Part shown: positions 1-7,925 of the stretch, piece by piece
Layout: the number at the start of each line of letters is the position of its first letter
How positions within the stretch are numbered: the first letter of the stretch is position 1
NCBI GenBank assembly: GCA_004552385.1
Contig: SFOL01000045.1
Coordinates: 1 to 13,546 of the forward strand
Reading direction: 5' to 3'
Source of the DNA: Bacteroidales bacterium
Lineage (GTDB): Bacteria; Bacteroidota; Bacteroidia; Bacteroidales; Marinilabiliaceae
Length of the DNA: 13,546 nucleotides
Program-made: the position numbers and the translations under genes
Notes under the pieces: model-generated
Told to the model about the DNA's origin: nothing
What the model saw: only the letters and a program-made list of their open reading frames with translations
Database searches by the model: none

Positions 1-121
1 TTTTGTACCATAAATATACAAAAACATCTCCTATTTCGCTAATTTTCAGCTTGTTATATATAGCTAAATTATATGCGTGATTTGGTCGAACTCACGTTAT
101 ATAGGTGCATAGAGCAGAGCA

Positions 122-2659
122 TCAGAGGAATTTGACATAGGCTTGCACCCCGAAATAGGGGGAGAACGAGCGTCTTACGACAAATCCGTCGGCCTCATAG
201 TCCTTGGCCGCGGCGAGAAGCCTGTCGGCGAAAAAGCTGAGACTGAAATAACGCCCGATCTCCTTAGTGGCCTTGAAGTTGAACGTGGCGTAGGGACGCT
301 CGGAGGTCACAAGACGTTCGGCCGTGTTCGAGAGGACAAGCGCGGACAGCACATTGTCGCTTGCCTCGGCATCAGTATAAGGTCGTATGACGCCATCCGG
401 CCCGATAAATTTGGACGGGCGCGCATTATGCAGCGGCACAGTATGCCGCCCCCCCCACACGCACTCGGCGGTGGCGGAGAAGATGAACCCCGCGCGCGGC
501 ACATACGTCTCGACGGTCACGTTGGTCGACGTGCGCTCTGATATGAACGTCTGGTGCCAATCATAAAGGCCGGCGTAGAGATCATCCACAACGACGCCGG
601 CCACCGTAACACCCGTCCCCTGGAACCACTCGGGCACACTGTTCTCGCGAGTGGTGCGCAGCCACGCCCCCGCCACGGAAATGCGCGAGGACAACGCCTT
701 GAGGCGAGGCGAATCGTATTGCCACTCAATGCCGACCTTGCGGATGCGGCTACCATTGACATAAGACCGCACGAGGCAGACCTGCGCGGCCTCGCACCTT
801 GGCAACGAAGAGAGCGCCGGAGGGGCCGCGAGAGCCGAGCCGTCAACCGCCGAAGCGTCATACTTGAAGTAGCTGAGCGCGACAGGCTCCGCCTCGGGGC
901 GGAAACCGTCATTCATGACCTCGCGGAAGAATGACACCGAGGCGGAGTGGCGCGCCACACTGGCCGCAAGGCGCACGTCGAGCTTGACGTTACGCGCGGG
1001 CCGCAAGGCGCAAGACGACGGGGAGATTGCGTAGGTGCGGGTGACACGGCGGCGCAAAGCGGGATTGGCATTCCAATAGTCAAGCTCGGCAAGCTCGATG
1101 AAGACGTCCTCGGGGTAAAGCTGATCCATGGTAGGCATTTTAGACAGCCTGCCAAGCCCGACCGCAAGAGACATCCGCCCCCATGAGGCTGGCGCGGTGA
1201 GGACCACATTGGCGCGCGGGTCGGCATACACCATGCCGGCCATGTCAAATTCGCGTCCGAGCCCCGCAAGCGACGAGAGCCTCACCCCCGCCACGATGCG
1301 CAGAGAGGCCGCCCCGACAGGAGCCTCAAACTCATCCTCGACAAAAAGGCCGAGCGCGTTAGAGACGGGGACGGAACGGAAAGACCTCGGGCGACGAGAT
1401 GTCGAGCCGTGGAGCGGGCGGGAGGAGTCAAACACCTGGCCTCGGCCAAAATTCTTACGGCACCGCCACTCGCCGCCCAGGGATATCTTGTTTCTCAGGC
1501 TTCGGAACACCCCGCCATGCGAGACGGCAATCTTGAGGTCGCAATAAAAGGGCCTCCCGTCGACGACGTGTCTTGACACGTAATCCTTCTCGAGCGGGGC
1601 CACGTCGTGCGGCTGGCCGTCGGTGGTGTCGGACGGGGCGTAGAGATTTTGCGCATTGACAAAACGCATGCGCTGACTGACCTCATCGGCGGAGAAAGAG
1701 AGGCTGTGGTGCAATTCTGACTGCCAAGAGCCGAACTTGGCGCAGAGCGCGTTTGAGAGGCTTACGCGTCGATATGAGCTACGGTAGCTGTCGTCGCGCC
1801 CGGTCTGCTGCTCAGGATCGGACTTAACGTCATCCACATTTTGGGAATAATCGGCCACAGGCTGCCAAGACAACGACAACCCTGCCGCCGATGACCACAC
1901 CTTGCGCCCTCGCAGAGATACGTTCAACCGCCTGTAAGTCTCATAGTCGGAACGCGGGTCGATCGCGGCCTTGAGGAAAGCCGCCCCCGCCACGAGAGTC
2001 CATCCCCGGGGCGCGTCGACACCCTTGGACACGCTGACAATGCGCGAATAGGGGTCGGCCTTGAGACGGACGACGACAGGCGACGCAGACAAGCGGCGAC
2101 GCAGGCTGACGACGCCACTTGTAAGGTCGCCGTAGGCCACTGACGGCACGCCACGGATCACCTGCACCTCCTCGACATCGTCGGTCGGTATGGTGCGCAG
2201 ATCCACACCCATGTTGACAGAGCTCCGTCCATTGTCTGAATCCGTCTGCCCCGCGCCCGACACGCGCTGCATGTTGGCATCCACGCTTATCGGGGCGTCA
2301 TCCACCAATATTTTTGTGCCAAGGGCCGAGACCGCGTAGTCGTCCGCTGCGCTTGGCACCTCGCGCAGGGCTACCATATTGACGCCTCCCATGCGCGGAG
2401 CCTGCGTGAGCCCGCCCGGCAAAAGAGTAAGAACATCGGCCAATGAGGCCGGCTGCAGGTGCTCCATGGCCGTGGAACCGATAAAAGACGCCGACGTGGC
2501 GGCACTTCTGACCTCGCCCGCCGTGACCCTCACCTCGGCAATGGCTATTGACGTGTCGGCCGCAATGACGACGCCGGGCGACGCCGCGACGCCTTGCGCC
2601 ACGGAGTAAAGGCGCAAGGAGGACGACAGAAGAGCCAATGTGAGGCAGAGAGTTTTCAT
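122..2659 (-). CDS. TonB-dependent outer-membrane receptor
   Basis: Probable 22-strand outer-membrane receptor that imports a ligand using TonB/ExbBD energy. The 845-residue product starts with a signal peptide (MKTLCLTLALLSSS..., likely cut near residue 21, SVA|Q). A plug domain follows at about residues 40-190: EVRVTAGEVRSAATSASFIG, then HLQPASLADVLTLLPGG, a VDDAPIS stretch near 119-125, and VEEVQVIRGVPSVAYGDLTSG at about 162-182. The last two of these are typical of a widespread Bacteroidales plug family. The remaining 650 residues are barrel-like, with alternating aromatic and polar stretches, and end in YVKFL. The N-terminal carboxypeptidase-like domain of SusC proteins is absent and no susD follows, so this is not a standard SusCD pair. 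The ligand is not evident. The neighbouring divergent ZIP transporter makes a metal or metal complex possible, but that is inference. The start is supported by the signal peptide and by a promoter ending five bases upstream, which may make the mRNA leaderless. Confidence 0.93.
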   Translation of the reverse strand: MKTLCLTLALLSSSLRLYSVAQGVAASPGVVIAADTSIAIAEVRVTAGEVRSAATSASFIGSTAMEHLQPASLADVLTLLPGGLTQAPRMGGVNMVALREVPSAADDYAVSALGTKILVDDAPISVDANMQRVSGAGQTDSDNGRSSVNMGVDLRTIPTDDVEEVQVIRGVPSVAYGDLTSGVVSLRRRLSASPVVVRLKADPYSRIVSVSKGVDAPRGWTLVAGAAFLKAAIDPRSDYETYRRLNVSLRGRKVWSSAAGLSLSWQPVADYSQNVDDVKSDPEQQTGRDDSYRSSYRRVSLSNALCAKFGSWQSELHHSLSFSADEVSQRMRFVNAQNLYAPSDTTDGQPHDVAPLEKDYVSRHVVDGRPFYCDLKIAVSHGGVFRSLRNKISLGGEWRCRKNFGRGQVFDSSRPLHGSTSRRPRSFRSVPVSNALGLFVEDEFEAPVGAASLRIVAGVRLSSLAGLGREFDMAGMVYADPRANVVLTAPASWGRMSLAVGLGRLSKMPTMDQLYPEDVFIELAELDYWNANPALRRRVTRTYAISPSSCALRPARNVKLDVRLAASVARHSASVSFFREVMNDGFRPEAEPVALSYFKYDASAVDGSALAAPPALSSLPRCEAAQVCLVRSYVNGSRIRKVGIEWQYDSPRLKALSSRISVAGAWLRTTRENSVPEWFQGTGVTVAGVVVDDLYAGLYDWHQTFISERTSTNVTVETYVPRAGFIFSATAECVWGGRHTVPLHNARPSKFIGPDGVIRPYTDAEASDNVLSALVLSNTAERLVTSERPYATFNFKATKEIGRYFSLSFFADRLLAAAKDYEADGFVVRRSFSPYFGVQAYVKFL

Positions 2660-2663
2660 ACGG

Positions 2664-2694
2664 CAAATTTATTTATAGCGGATAAAACTACAAG
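2664..2694 (-). promoter_or_regulatory. Promoter of the TonB receptor gene
   Basis: Read on the minus strand, 2671-2664 is TAAATTTG, an exact match to the Bacteroidota -7 box TAnnTTTG. A CTTG resembling the -33 TTTG element lies at 2694-2691, with a 19-base spacer. Transcription would be expected to begin about five bases downstream, at or next to the ATG (2659), which predicts a very short or absent 5' leader. Confidence 0.6.
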
Positions 2695-2754
2695 AACGAA
2701 AATAAAGCTCGCTTTTAATTGAATTGATTTTAAACAAACAAAATAAAATAGGCA

Positions 2755-2762
2755 TATATTTG
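2755..2762 (+). promoter_or_regulatory. -7 promoter box of the ZIP transporter gene
   Basis: TATATTTG is an exact match to TAnnTTTG, 33 bases before the ATG at 2796. The expected transcript start (about 2767) lies downstream of another in-frame ATG at 2724, so the promoter decides the start codon. No clear -33 TTTG is seen; the region is AT-rich and carries a TTTTAA direct repeat (2713-2718 and 2728-2733). Confidence 0.6.
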
Positions 2763-2795
2763 CACAAAAAGCGGAACACATACAAGATAAGAAAT

Positions 2796-3563
2796 ATGAA
2801 CATACTACTCCCTCTGCTAATACCGGTTATGGGCACCACACTCGGCTCTGCCCTGGTGTTCCTCATGCGCGGCCAGATGCCGCGCATGACGGAGAAGGCT
2901 CTCCTTGGCTTCGCGTCGGGCGTCATGGTGGCGGCCAGCGTATGGTCATTGCTCATACCGAGCATGGAGATGGGCGAAGGAGCAGAAAGAGTGATACCCG
3001 CGGCGGTCGGCTTTTGCCTCGGCATGGTCTTCCTGTTGGGCGTGGACACGTTCACCCCCCACCTCCACGCGCACTCCGCCACGCCGGAAGGGCCTCACAC
3101 AGGCTTGACCAAGTCGCAGATGCTGGCCTTGGCCGTGACGATACACAACCTGCCGGAGGGCATGGCCGTGGGCGTGGTGATAGCCGGCATGATTTCAGCG
3201 GGAGTGGAGCCCACGGTGGGCGGCGCATTGGCCATAAGCCTCGGCATAGCCATACAGAACATACCCGAGGGCGCTATAATATCCATGCCCATACGTGCGG
3301 CGGGTTGCAACAGGCTGAAGTCGTTCGCCATAGGGACGGTGAGCGGCCTCGTGGAACCCGTTGGCGCAATGACTGTTATATTGCTGGCGGAGACGCTCAC
3401 CGGCGTTATGCCCTACCTGCTCGGCTTCGCTGCCGGAGCCATGATGTACGTGGTGGTGGAGGAGCTGATTCCCGAGGCGTCGTCAGGTCGGCACTCAAAC
3501 ATAGCTGTTTTAGGCTTCGGCGTGGGGTTCGTACTGATGATGGTGATGGACTGCGTGTTATAA
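2796..3563 (+). CDS. ZIP-family metal transporter, GufA/ZIP11-like
   Basis: Inner-membrane transporter that probably brings zinc or another divalent metal into the cytoplasm. The product has 255 residues, the usual length for bacterial ZIP proteins, and about eight hydrophobic segments. The fourth segment carries HNLPEG (residues 117-122) and the fifth QNIPEG (154-159). The paired x-N-x-P-E-G motifs form the metal site of the family, and glutamine in place of histidine in the second motif is typical of the GufA/ZIP11 branch rather than ZupT. A histidine-rich loop (H89, H91, H93, H101) lies before the fourth segment, as in many ZIP proteins. An ATG 24 codons upstream (2724) is in frame but encodes a lysine-rich stretch and precedes the predicted transcript start, so I reject it. 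The gene is monocistronic, diverges from the TonB receptor and ends before a strong terminator. Its isoleucine codons are mostly ATA. Confidence 0.93.
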   Translation: MNILLPLLIPVMGTTLGSALVFLMRGQMPRMTEKALLGFASGVMVAASVWSLLIPSMEMGEGAERVIPAAVGFCLGMVFLLGVDTFTPHLHAHSATPEGPHTGLTKSQMLALAVTIHNLPEGMAVGVVIAGMISAGVEPTVGGALAISLGIAIQNIPEGAIISMPIRAAGCNRLKSFAIGTVSGLVEPVGAMTVILLAETLTGVMPYLLGFAAGAMMYVVVEELIPEASSGRHSNIAVLGFGVGFVLMMVMDCVL

Positions 3564-3600
3564 AGCAGACGCAAAGGCGACTCTCTGCCGCCATGCGAAA

Positions 3601-3648
3601 ATGCCGTGCCGCCACACGCTCTTGTGGCGGCACGGCATAGATTTTTTT
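3601..3648 (+). terminator. Intrinsic terminator after the ZIP gene
   Basis: A perfect 15-bp stem (ATGCCGTGCCGCCAC at 3601-3615, its complement at 3624-3638) with an 8-base loop is followed by TAG A and seven T residues at 3642-3648. It ends the plus-strand transcript. On the minus strand the hairpin is followed only by TTTTCGC, so it may also act, more weakly, for the convergent secreted-protein gene. Confidence 0.88.
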
Positions 3649-3683
3649 GAGTTGCAGGCGAGCGAACCGTCCGCAAGGAGGGC

Positions 3684-5150
3684 TTACTTCACGAGCGCCT
3701 TAGTGTAGCGCACAGAGCCGTCGGCAAGGGTCTGCTTGACGACATTCAAGCCGCGGAAAGGCACAGAAGAGACGGTGCCGGAGATGGAGACGAACTCGGT
3801 GGAGACGACATCGGCGTCGGCAGGGACTTCAACAATGGCGGTGCCGATCTCGACCACCTTGTCGGTGTAGACCACGATGTCGCCCTTGGTGAAGACGCAC
3901 TCGACATCGCCTTTCTTGTTGTTCCAAGAGAAGTAGTAGATGCCGTCCCACTCCTCGGTGTCGGCGTTTTCGCCCGTCTCCTCGGGGGCATGGTGACCCA
4001 CGATGGCCTTAAGCTCGTCGATGAAAGTAACGTACTGGCAGTCGCCACTCTTGGCGCCAGCCATAATATCCACCACGCTCTTTTCCTTGTCCTCAGGGTT
4101 GCGGAGACTGCCCATGCCCCAGCCGGAGAAGCTGACGGAGGGGTCGTCCCAGACGCAAGAGTAGTTAAAGACGACGATGTCATTGTCATTGAACTTCTCA
4201 AGGTCGGAGGCGAGGATGATCTGGCCGTTCTTGAGAGGGAGGACGTACTTGTTCTTAGACTCGTCGATGGTCTTGTCGCGGTTGACCACCTTGGTGCGGG
4301 TCACGCTCTTGAACTTGACGGTGAAAGGGTAGCCGGACTCTGCGTTGGCCTTTATGTAGACATTTGTGACGGGGGCGGTGCACCTGTCTGCGCTAATCAC
4401 GAACGTGGCGGAGGTCGCGCCCTTGGTCGCGTTGTTGTAGTTCATGGCGACTTCTTTGCCATCACCGCCCACACCGTCAACCTCGAAGAGGAGTGAGTTG
4501 TCGAGCGCAGATTCGAACTCAATATTATAAGTGTAGACCACGTTCTTTTCGGCAACAGGGTCGTAGGTGATGGCGGAGCCGTCGGCCGCAAGGATTTTCT
4601 CGTAGCCGTACTGCCCGGTGAAAGTGATTCCTATGACATCTTGCTTTGACGTGCACCCCCAAGCGACACCCCCAAGCTGCGTCTGCACCTCCTCCGTTTC
4701 GTCAGCCTTGACGAGAGTGAACTTGGTCACCTTGACGGCCTCGCCGCCCTTGGTGCACTGCACGTTTAAAGTGGCGATCTCATCGTCAAGTTCGTCAGAG
4801 AATGTGCCTTCAATCTTATCGCCGGTAAGGACGACGTAGCTATACTTGCCTTTATCGCTATCACCATCCATGACGGCCTTGCCTATCTTGAGATGGACCT
4901 CGGCTCCGTCCCCGACCTCAAGATCTGAGAACTCGAGCTTAAAGCCCTTGTAGTCGGTCTTGGTGATGGCCTTGTTAATGAGCTTGAACTCACCATATGG
5001 GTCCGTGAAGGTGATTGACGCACTCCCACCCGCAATGGGCGTCGCATTCCATGCGTTACCGCCATCGATGACAAGGTTCTCTACAACCTGCGCATGCGCA
5101 CCCAGATTGGCAAAGACGCCTGCGGTCAAGAGAAGTAAAAGTTTTTTCAT
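3684..5150 (-). CDS. Secreted protein with T9SS type A sorting domain
   Basis: Function not recognised. The 488-residue product starts with a clear signal peptide (MKKLLLLLTAGVFANLGAHA) with glutamine at +1. The middle can be divided into three acidic, beta-rich stretches of roughly 110-160 residues (about 22-145, 150-285, 290-435). They look like beta-sandwich or carbohydrate-binding-type modules, but I see no catalytic motif and cannot assign a family. The last 40 residues (STEFVSISGT..., RGLNVVKQTLADGSVRYTKALVK with final basic KALVK) match the pattern of the Bacteroidota type A C-terminal domain, which directs export through the type IX machinery and cell-surface attachment. A GTG two codons upstream (5156) is in frame, but ATG-AAA-AAA at 5150 gives a normal signal peptide. 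Isoleucine codons are mainly ATC (17 of 27, three ATA), unlike the efflux genes, suggesting high expression or a different codon history. It appears monocistronic. Confidence 0.85.
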   Translation of the reverse strand: MKKLLLLLTAGVFANLGAHAQVVENLVIDGGNAWNATPIAGGSASITFTDPYGEFKLINKAITKTDYKGFKLEFSDLEVGDGAEVHLKIGKAVMDGDSDKGKYSYVVLTGDKIEGTFSDELDDEIATLNVQCTKGGEAVKVTKFTLVKADETEEVQTQLGGVAWGCTSKQDVIGITFTGQYGYEKILAADGSAITYDPVAEKNVVYTYNIEFESALDNSLLFEVDGVGGDGKEVAMNYNNATKGATSATFVISADRCTAPVTNVYIKANAESGYPFTVKFKSVTRTKVVNRDKTIDESKNKYVLPLKNGQIILASDLEKFNDNDIVVFNYSCVWDDPSVSFSGWGMGSLRNPEDKEKSVVDIMAGAKSGDCQYVTFIDELKAIVGHHAPEETGENADTEEWDGIYYFSWNNKKGDVECVFTKGDIVVYTDKVVEIGTAIVEVPADADVVSTEFVSISGTVSSVPFRGLNVVKQTLADGSVRYTKALVK

Positions 5151-5274
5151 ACTCACTTAGATTTGTTTATAATTTCCTACAACAGAGGAGAGACATGGAC
5201 GCAAGACCGATACCAACGATAACGTTGAATTCAAAAGAGTTGTCAAAGCGTTCCGCTCTGTCCGATTGCAGAAA

Positions 5275-5282
5275 CAAATCTA
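5275..5282 (-). promoter_or_regulatory. Possible -7 box of the secreted-protein gene
   Basis: Read on the minus strand this is TAGATTTG, an exact TAnnTTTG match. No good -33 element is seen. It would give a leader of about 120 bases before the ATG at 5150. That leader holds a small CAACG/CGTTG hairpin (5216-5229) and nothing else I recognise. The sequence AACGTTGAAT occurs at both 5221-5230 and 5305-5314. Confidence 0.4.
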
Positions 5283-5400
5283 AAAAGTGTTTACGACAAA
5301 TAAAAACGTTGAATGCGGAAAAACGAAGATTAGGGCAAGAAAAACGGACAAGACAGAACGGTGGAGGGCGGTTCGCTGGCGTCCAAGCGGAAAACACGCC

Positions 5401-5439
5401 AAAAATCACCTCCACAACCTGAAGCTTCGCCTGTGGAGG
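5401..5439 (-). terminator. Intrinsic terminator overlapping the rnhB stop
   Basis: On the minus strand, CCTCCACA (5439-5432) pairs with TGTGGAGG (5416-5409), followed by the TGA stop of rnhB and then TTTTT (5405-5401). The hairpin is built from the last codons of rnhB, so transcription of the chemoreceptor-rnhB unit should end right at the stop codon. Confidence 0.7.
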
Positions 5440-6065
5440 GGAGTGACGCCATTGGCGGCTATGGCCGCATAATGATCTCGCGTGGGGTAGCCCTTGTTGG
5501 CCTGCCAGTTGTAGGCTGGGTAATCAAGTGCGAGCGACTCCATAATAGCATCCCTCTCGGTCTTCGCAATGACGCTTGCTGCGGCAATGGAGAGGTATTT
5601 GCCGTCACCTTTGACCACGCACTGGTGGTGGACGAGCGTTGCCTCGTCGTGCAACCGCACGACATCGGCGGAGTCGGCCGACATACCGATGGTCTCAAAA
5701 TCAGAGTAATAGGGGTGGAAACGGTTGCCGTCTATAATAAGGAACTGTGGGGCTACAGCCAGGGCACGAATGGCCCGATGCATGGCGAGGATGCTGGCAT
5801 TTAGAATATTGACGCTGTCAATTTCGCCGGGCGACGCCACGCCGACCGCCCAAGCGAGCGCGACGCTCTCAATGACGGGCCTCAGCTCGGCGCGTCGGCG
5901 GGGTGTGAGCTTCTTGCTGTCATCGAGCCCGGGCAGGTCGGCGGCAGAGACATCGCGCGGCAAGACGACCGCCGCGGCCACGACCGGTCCCGCCAGACAT
6001 CCGCGGCCCGCCTCGTCGGCACCCGCCTCAACGAGGTCGGAGTAGAATGGAGCGAGGGAAGACAC
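5406..6065 (-). CDS. rnhB: Ribonuclease HII
   Basis: Cytoplasmic endonuclease that cuts the RNA strand of RNA-DNA hybrids and starts removal of misincorporated ribonucleotides from DNA. The 219-residue product carries the family signature: ADEAGRG with catalytic D17 and E18, IIDGN with D112, KGDGKY with D154, AAASVIAKTERD, and KGYPT near 191-195. All four acidic catalytic residues are present. The spacing from D112 to D154 is about 42 residues, against about 18 in E. coli, because of an acidic insertion at about 119-142. No ATG is available. GTG at 6065 lies one base past the stop of the upstream chemoreceptor gene and gives an N-terminus like other Bacteroidales enzymes; a TTG at 6086 (seven codons longer, overlapping that gene) is the alternative. 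The arrangement suggests translational coupling. Confidence 0.93.
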   Translation of the reverse strand: MSSLAPFYSDLVEAGADEAGRGCLAGPVVAAAVVLPRDVSAADLPGLDDSKKLTPRRRAELRPVIESVALAWAVGVASPGEIDSVNILNASILAMHRAIRALAVAPQFLIIDGNRFHPYYSDFETIGMSADSADVVRLHDEATLVHHQCVVKGDGKYLSIAAASVIAKTERDAIMESLALDYPAYNWQANKGYPTRDHYAAIAANGVTPLHRRSFRLWR

Positions 6066-6066
6066 G

Positions 6067-7899
6067 TCAGAGCGAAAAAGCGTCAAGAAGGTTCTTCATG
6101 CGGACCGCCATAGCTGCAAGCTCCTGGGCGCTGGCGGCGAGTTCCTCGGCATCGGCGGCGGTCTCCTGCGTCGCCCCGTTGAGCGACTCGGCGGCGGCAC
6201 TAATCTGCGAGAGCCCCACCTCTTGCTCCTTGCTGACCCTCGCTATGGACCTTACGCTCTCCGCCGCCTTTTGAATTTGCGGTATCAGATCGTCGATGAG
6301 CCTGTTAATGTTCTCAGCGCCGGCAATTGATGCCTCGCTCGTCGCCGCCATGTCGATGGCGGCGTGCCTGGTCTGCTCGGCAAGTGCGCTGACCGAGCGC
6401 GCCACGACCGAGAAGCCCCGGCCATGCGCCCCCGCCCGCGCGGCCTCGACGGCCGCATTGAGGCTGAGGACGTTAGTTTGCGCGACAAGGAGGTTCACGG
6501 AGCGCAACGACCCTTGTATGCGTCGCGTGGCGTTCATGCTGGCGGTCGACTTATCGGCTATGGCCGCTACAGCCTCCCTCGTGCGCACGACGATGAGGTC
6601 GGTCTCGGCCGCACTGCCCGTCAGTTGCTTCACGCCGCCACCGACCTCGGCGAGGCTGGACGTGACCTCCTCGATGTTCGCGGCCTGTCGGCACGAGACG
6701 TTGGATAGCCTCTGGCTGGCTTGGCCTATGTGCGCGCTCGTCTTCTGAATCTCAAGCCCCGCCCGCGTCAGCACCTCGACGGAGTGGCGCAACGACGAGT
6801 GCATACTGTCCATGGCCTCGGCAAGCTGCTGAACCTCGTCGTGAGTACGGCGGACGACGATACGGCCTGAGAGGTCGCCCGAGGCTATGCGGCATGCGCT
6901 GTCGCGCAACTCCATAAGCGGGCGTATGAGCGTCCGGCGCATGAGAAGAAAGAATAGCCAGATGAAAAGTGCGGAGAGGACGACGGTGGCGAAGACGATG
7001 GCGCGTCGAATCAGTCCCCCCACAGCATCCTGCACGCCCATGTCGAGCCAAATGTGTTGAATGCCGAGCAGACGCCCCTTGAAATCGAACATTGGCATGT
7101 AAGACGAGAAGACATCGGACGTGCCGGCCTTCTCGGCGAGCATGACCTCCTTGTGGTGGATTTTGAGCGAATCGGCGACCCACTCTTGCGGGATGGAGAA
7201 GCCGTGGATGTCGATGTCGCGGCAGTCATAAGACGTGGCGGAGATGAGCTGGTCGCGATAGACGCTCGTCTGCGCCTGTATGACGGAGGCGAGGGTGGTG
7301 AGGTAACCATCATCCTCGACTATGGCGTAACACACGAGCACTACGGCAGCATCGGCTCCGCTGGCGTCGGGCCAGACATGCACGGCCACGAGGCCCATGC
7401 CCTCCCCCAAGACGTCGGCGTAGCCCGTGTAGGACTTGGTCGGCGTCGTGGAGACGTAGCGCATGAGGTCTTTGACCTTGTCGAGCTGGTGCCGGGTGAA
7501 AGACGCGTAGCTTGTCGAGGCGAGTTCGAGCTTGTCGTCCATCAGGATGAACCCGCTGAGGCTTCGGACCTTGACGTTGGCCGCAAGCACGTCCGCCACC
7601 GCTTGGTAGTTCCTCCGGGTGAGCGAAGAGTCTATGCTCGGGAACACGCGCGGCATGTTGGCGACGTAGGAGTCAAGCTCGCCGAGCCGCACCTTGTTCA
7701 GATGGTCGACAATGGCCATCTTGCCGCTGACCTGGCCAATGAAGTGTGAGCGCAGGGCGCGATCTCGCGAGGCGGCGCTGACTATGAGCTGAACGCCATT
7801 TTGCAAGAAGATGAAAACCACAAAAATGAGGGTGAGCTTGACAAGGAGGCTTGAAGCGCCGCGCTTGACGACCCTCTTTAGCTTATTACGTTTCGACAT
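6067..7899 (-). CDS. Methyl-accepting chemotaxis-type receptor
   Basis: Inner-membrane sensor of 610 residues. Order: basic N-terminus, TM1 at about 18-41, a periplasmic region of about 255 residues with a double-Cache-like pattern (my reading, not a firm match), TM2 at about 298-320, HAMP at about 321-372, then a long coiled-coil signalling domain with the hairpin tip AQTNVLSLNAAVEAARAG (Q474, R488) and GRGFSVVA. Three sites fit the adaptation-methylation consensus: AANIEEVT (E410, E411), AADAEELA (E585, E586) and AASAQELA (Q592, E593). The EVR normally following VVA is SVS (502-504), so CheW/CheA contacts may be altered. There is no C-terminal NWETF-type tether for CheR. ATG at 7899 is chosen because a -7 box lies at 7933-7926; a 38-codon in-frame extension starts upstream of that promoter. 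It is co-transcribed with rnhB. No che genes are in the window, and the ligand is unknown. Confidence 0.9.
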   Translation of the reverse strand: MSKRNKLKRVVKRGASSLLVKLTLIFVVFIFLQNGVQLIVSAASRDRALRSHFIGQVSGKMAIVDHLNKVRLGELDSYVANMPRVFPSIDSSLTRRNYQAVADVLAANVKVRSLSGFILMDDKLELASTSYASFTRHQLDKVKDLMRYVSTTPTKSYTGYADVLGEGMGLVAVHVWPDASGADAAVVLVCYAIVEDDGYLTTLASVIQAQTSVYRDQLISATSYDCRDIDIHGFSIPQEWVADSLKIHHKEVMLAEKAGTSDVFSSYMPMFDFKGRLLGIQHIWLDMGVQDAVGGLIRRAIVFATVVLSALFIWLFFLLMRRTLIRPLMELRDSACRIASGDLSGRIVVRRTHDEVQQLAEAMDSMHSSLRHSVEVLTRAGLEIQKTSAHIGQASQRLSNVSCRQAANIEEVTSSLAEVGGGVKQLTGSAAETDLIVVRTREAVAAIADKSTASMNATRRIQGSLRSVNLLVAQTNVLSLNAAVEAARAGAHGRGFSVVARSVSALAEQTRHAAIDMAATSEASIAGAENINRLIDDLIPQIQKAAESVRSIARVSKEQEVGLSQISAAAESLNGATQETAADAEELAASAQELAAMAVRMKNLLDAFSL

Positions 7900-7925
7900 C
7901 GATAAAGAGCAGAATATGGTAGTGA

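Noticed and set aside
1..121. Inverted repeats TTTTGTA/TACAAAA (1-23) and CGTGA/TCACG (76-96) downstream of the TonB receptor
   Set aside because: Neither is followed on the minus strand by a T-tract, so a terminator is not supported. The first could belong to a promoter of a gene outside the window (TATATTTA on the minus strand is one base off the -7 box), but nothing confirms it.
143..541. Plus-strand open frame of 132 codons opposite the TonB receptor
   Set aside because: It lies antisense to a clear gene, has low-complexity basic/glycine content, no promoter and no recognisable domain; other long antisense frames in this GC-rich window are of the same kind.
2724..2795. 24-codon N-terminal extension of the ZIP transporter
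   Set aside because: The predicted transcript begins after this ATG, and the encoded lysine/asparagine-rich stretch is not part of the family.
5167..5415. Minus-strand 82-codon frame upstream of the secreted protein
   Set aside because: It spans the rnhB terminator and the putative promoter of the secreted-protein gene, is cysteine- and arginine-rich without a motif, and has no promoter of its own.
7054..7749. Plus-strand open frame of 231 codons inside the chemoreceptor gene
   Set aside because: It mirrors the codon pattern of the receptor on the other strand and has no signal, motif or promoter.
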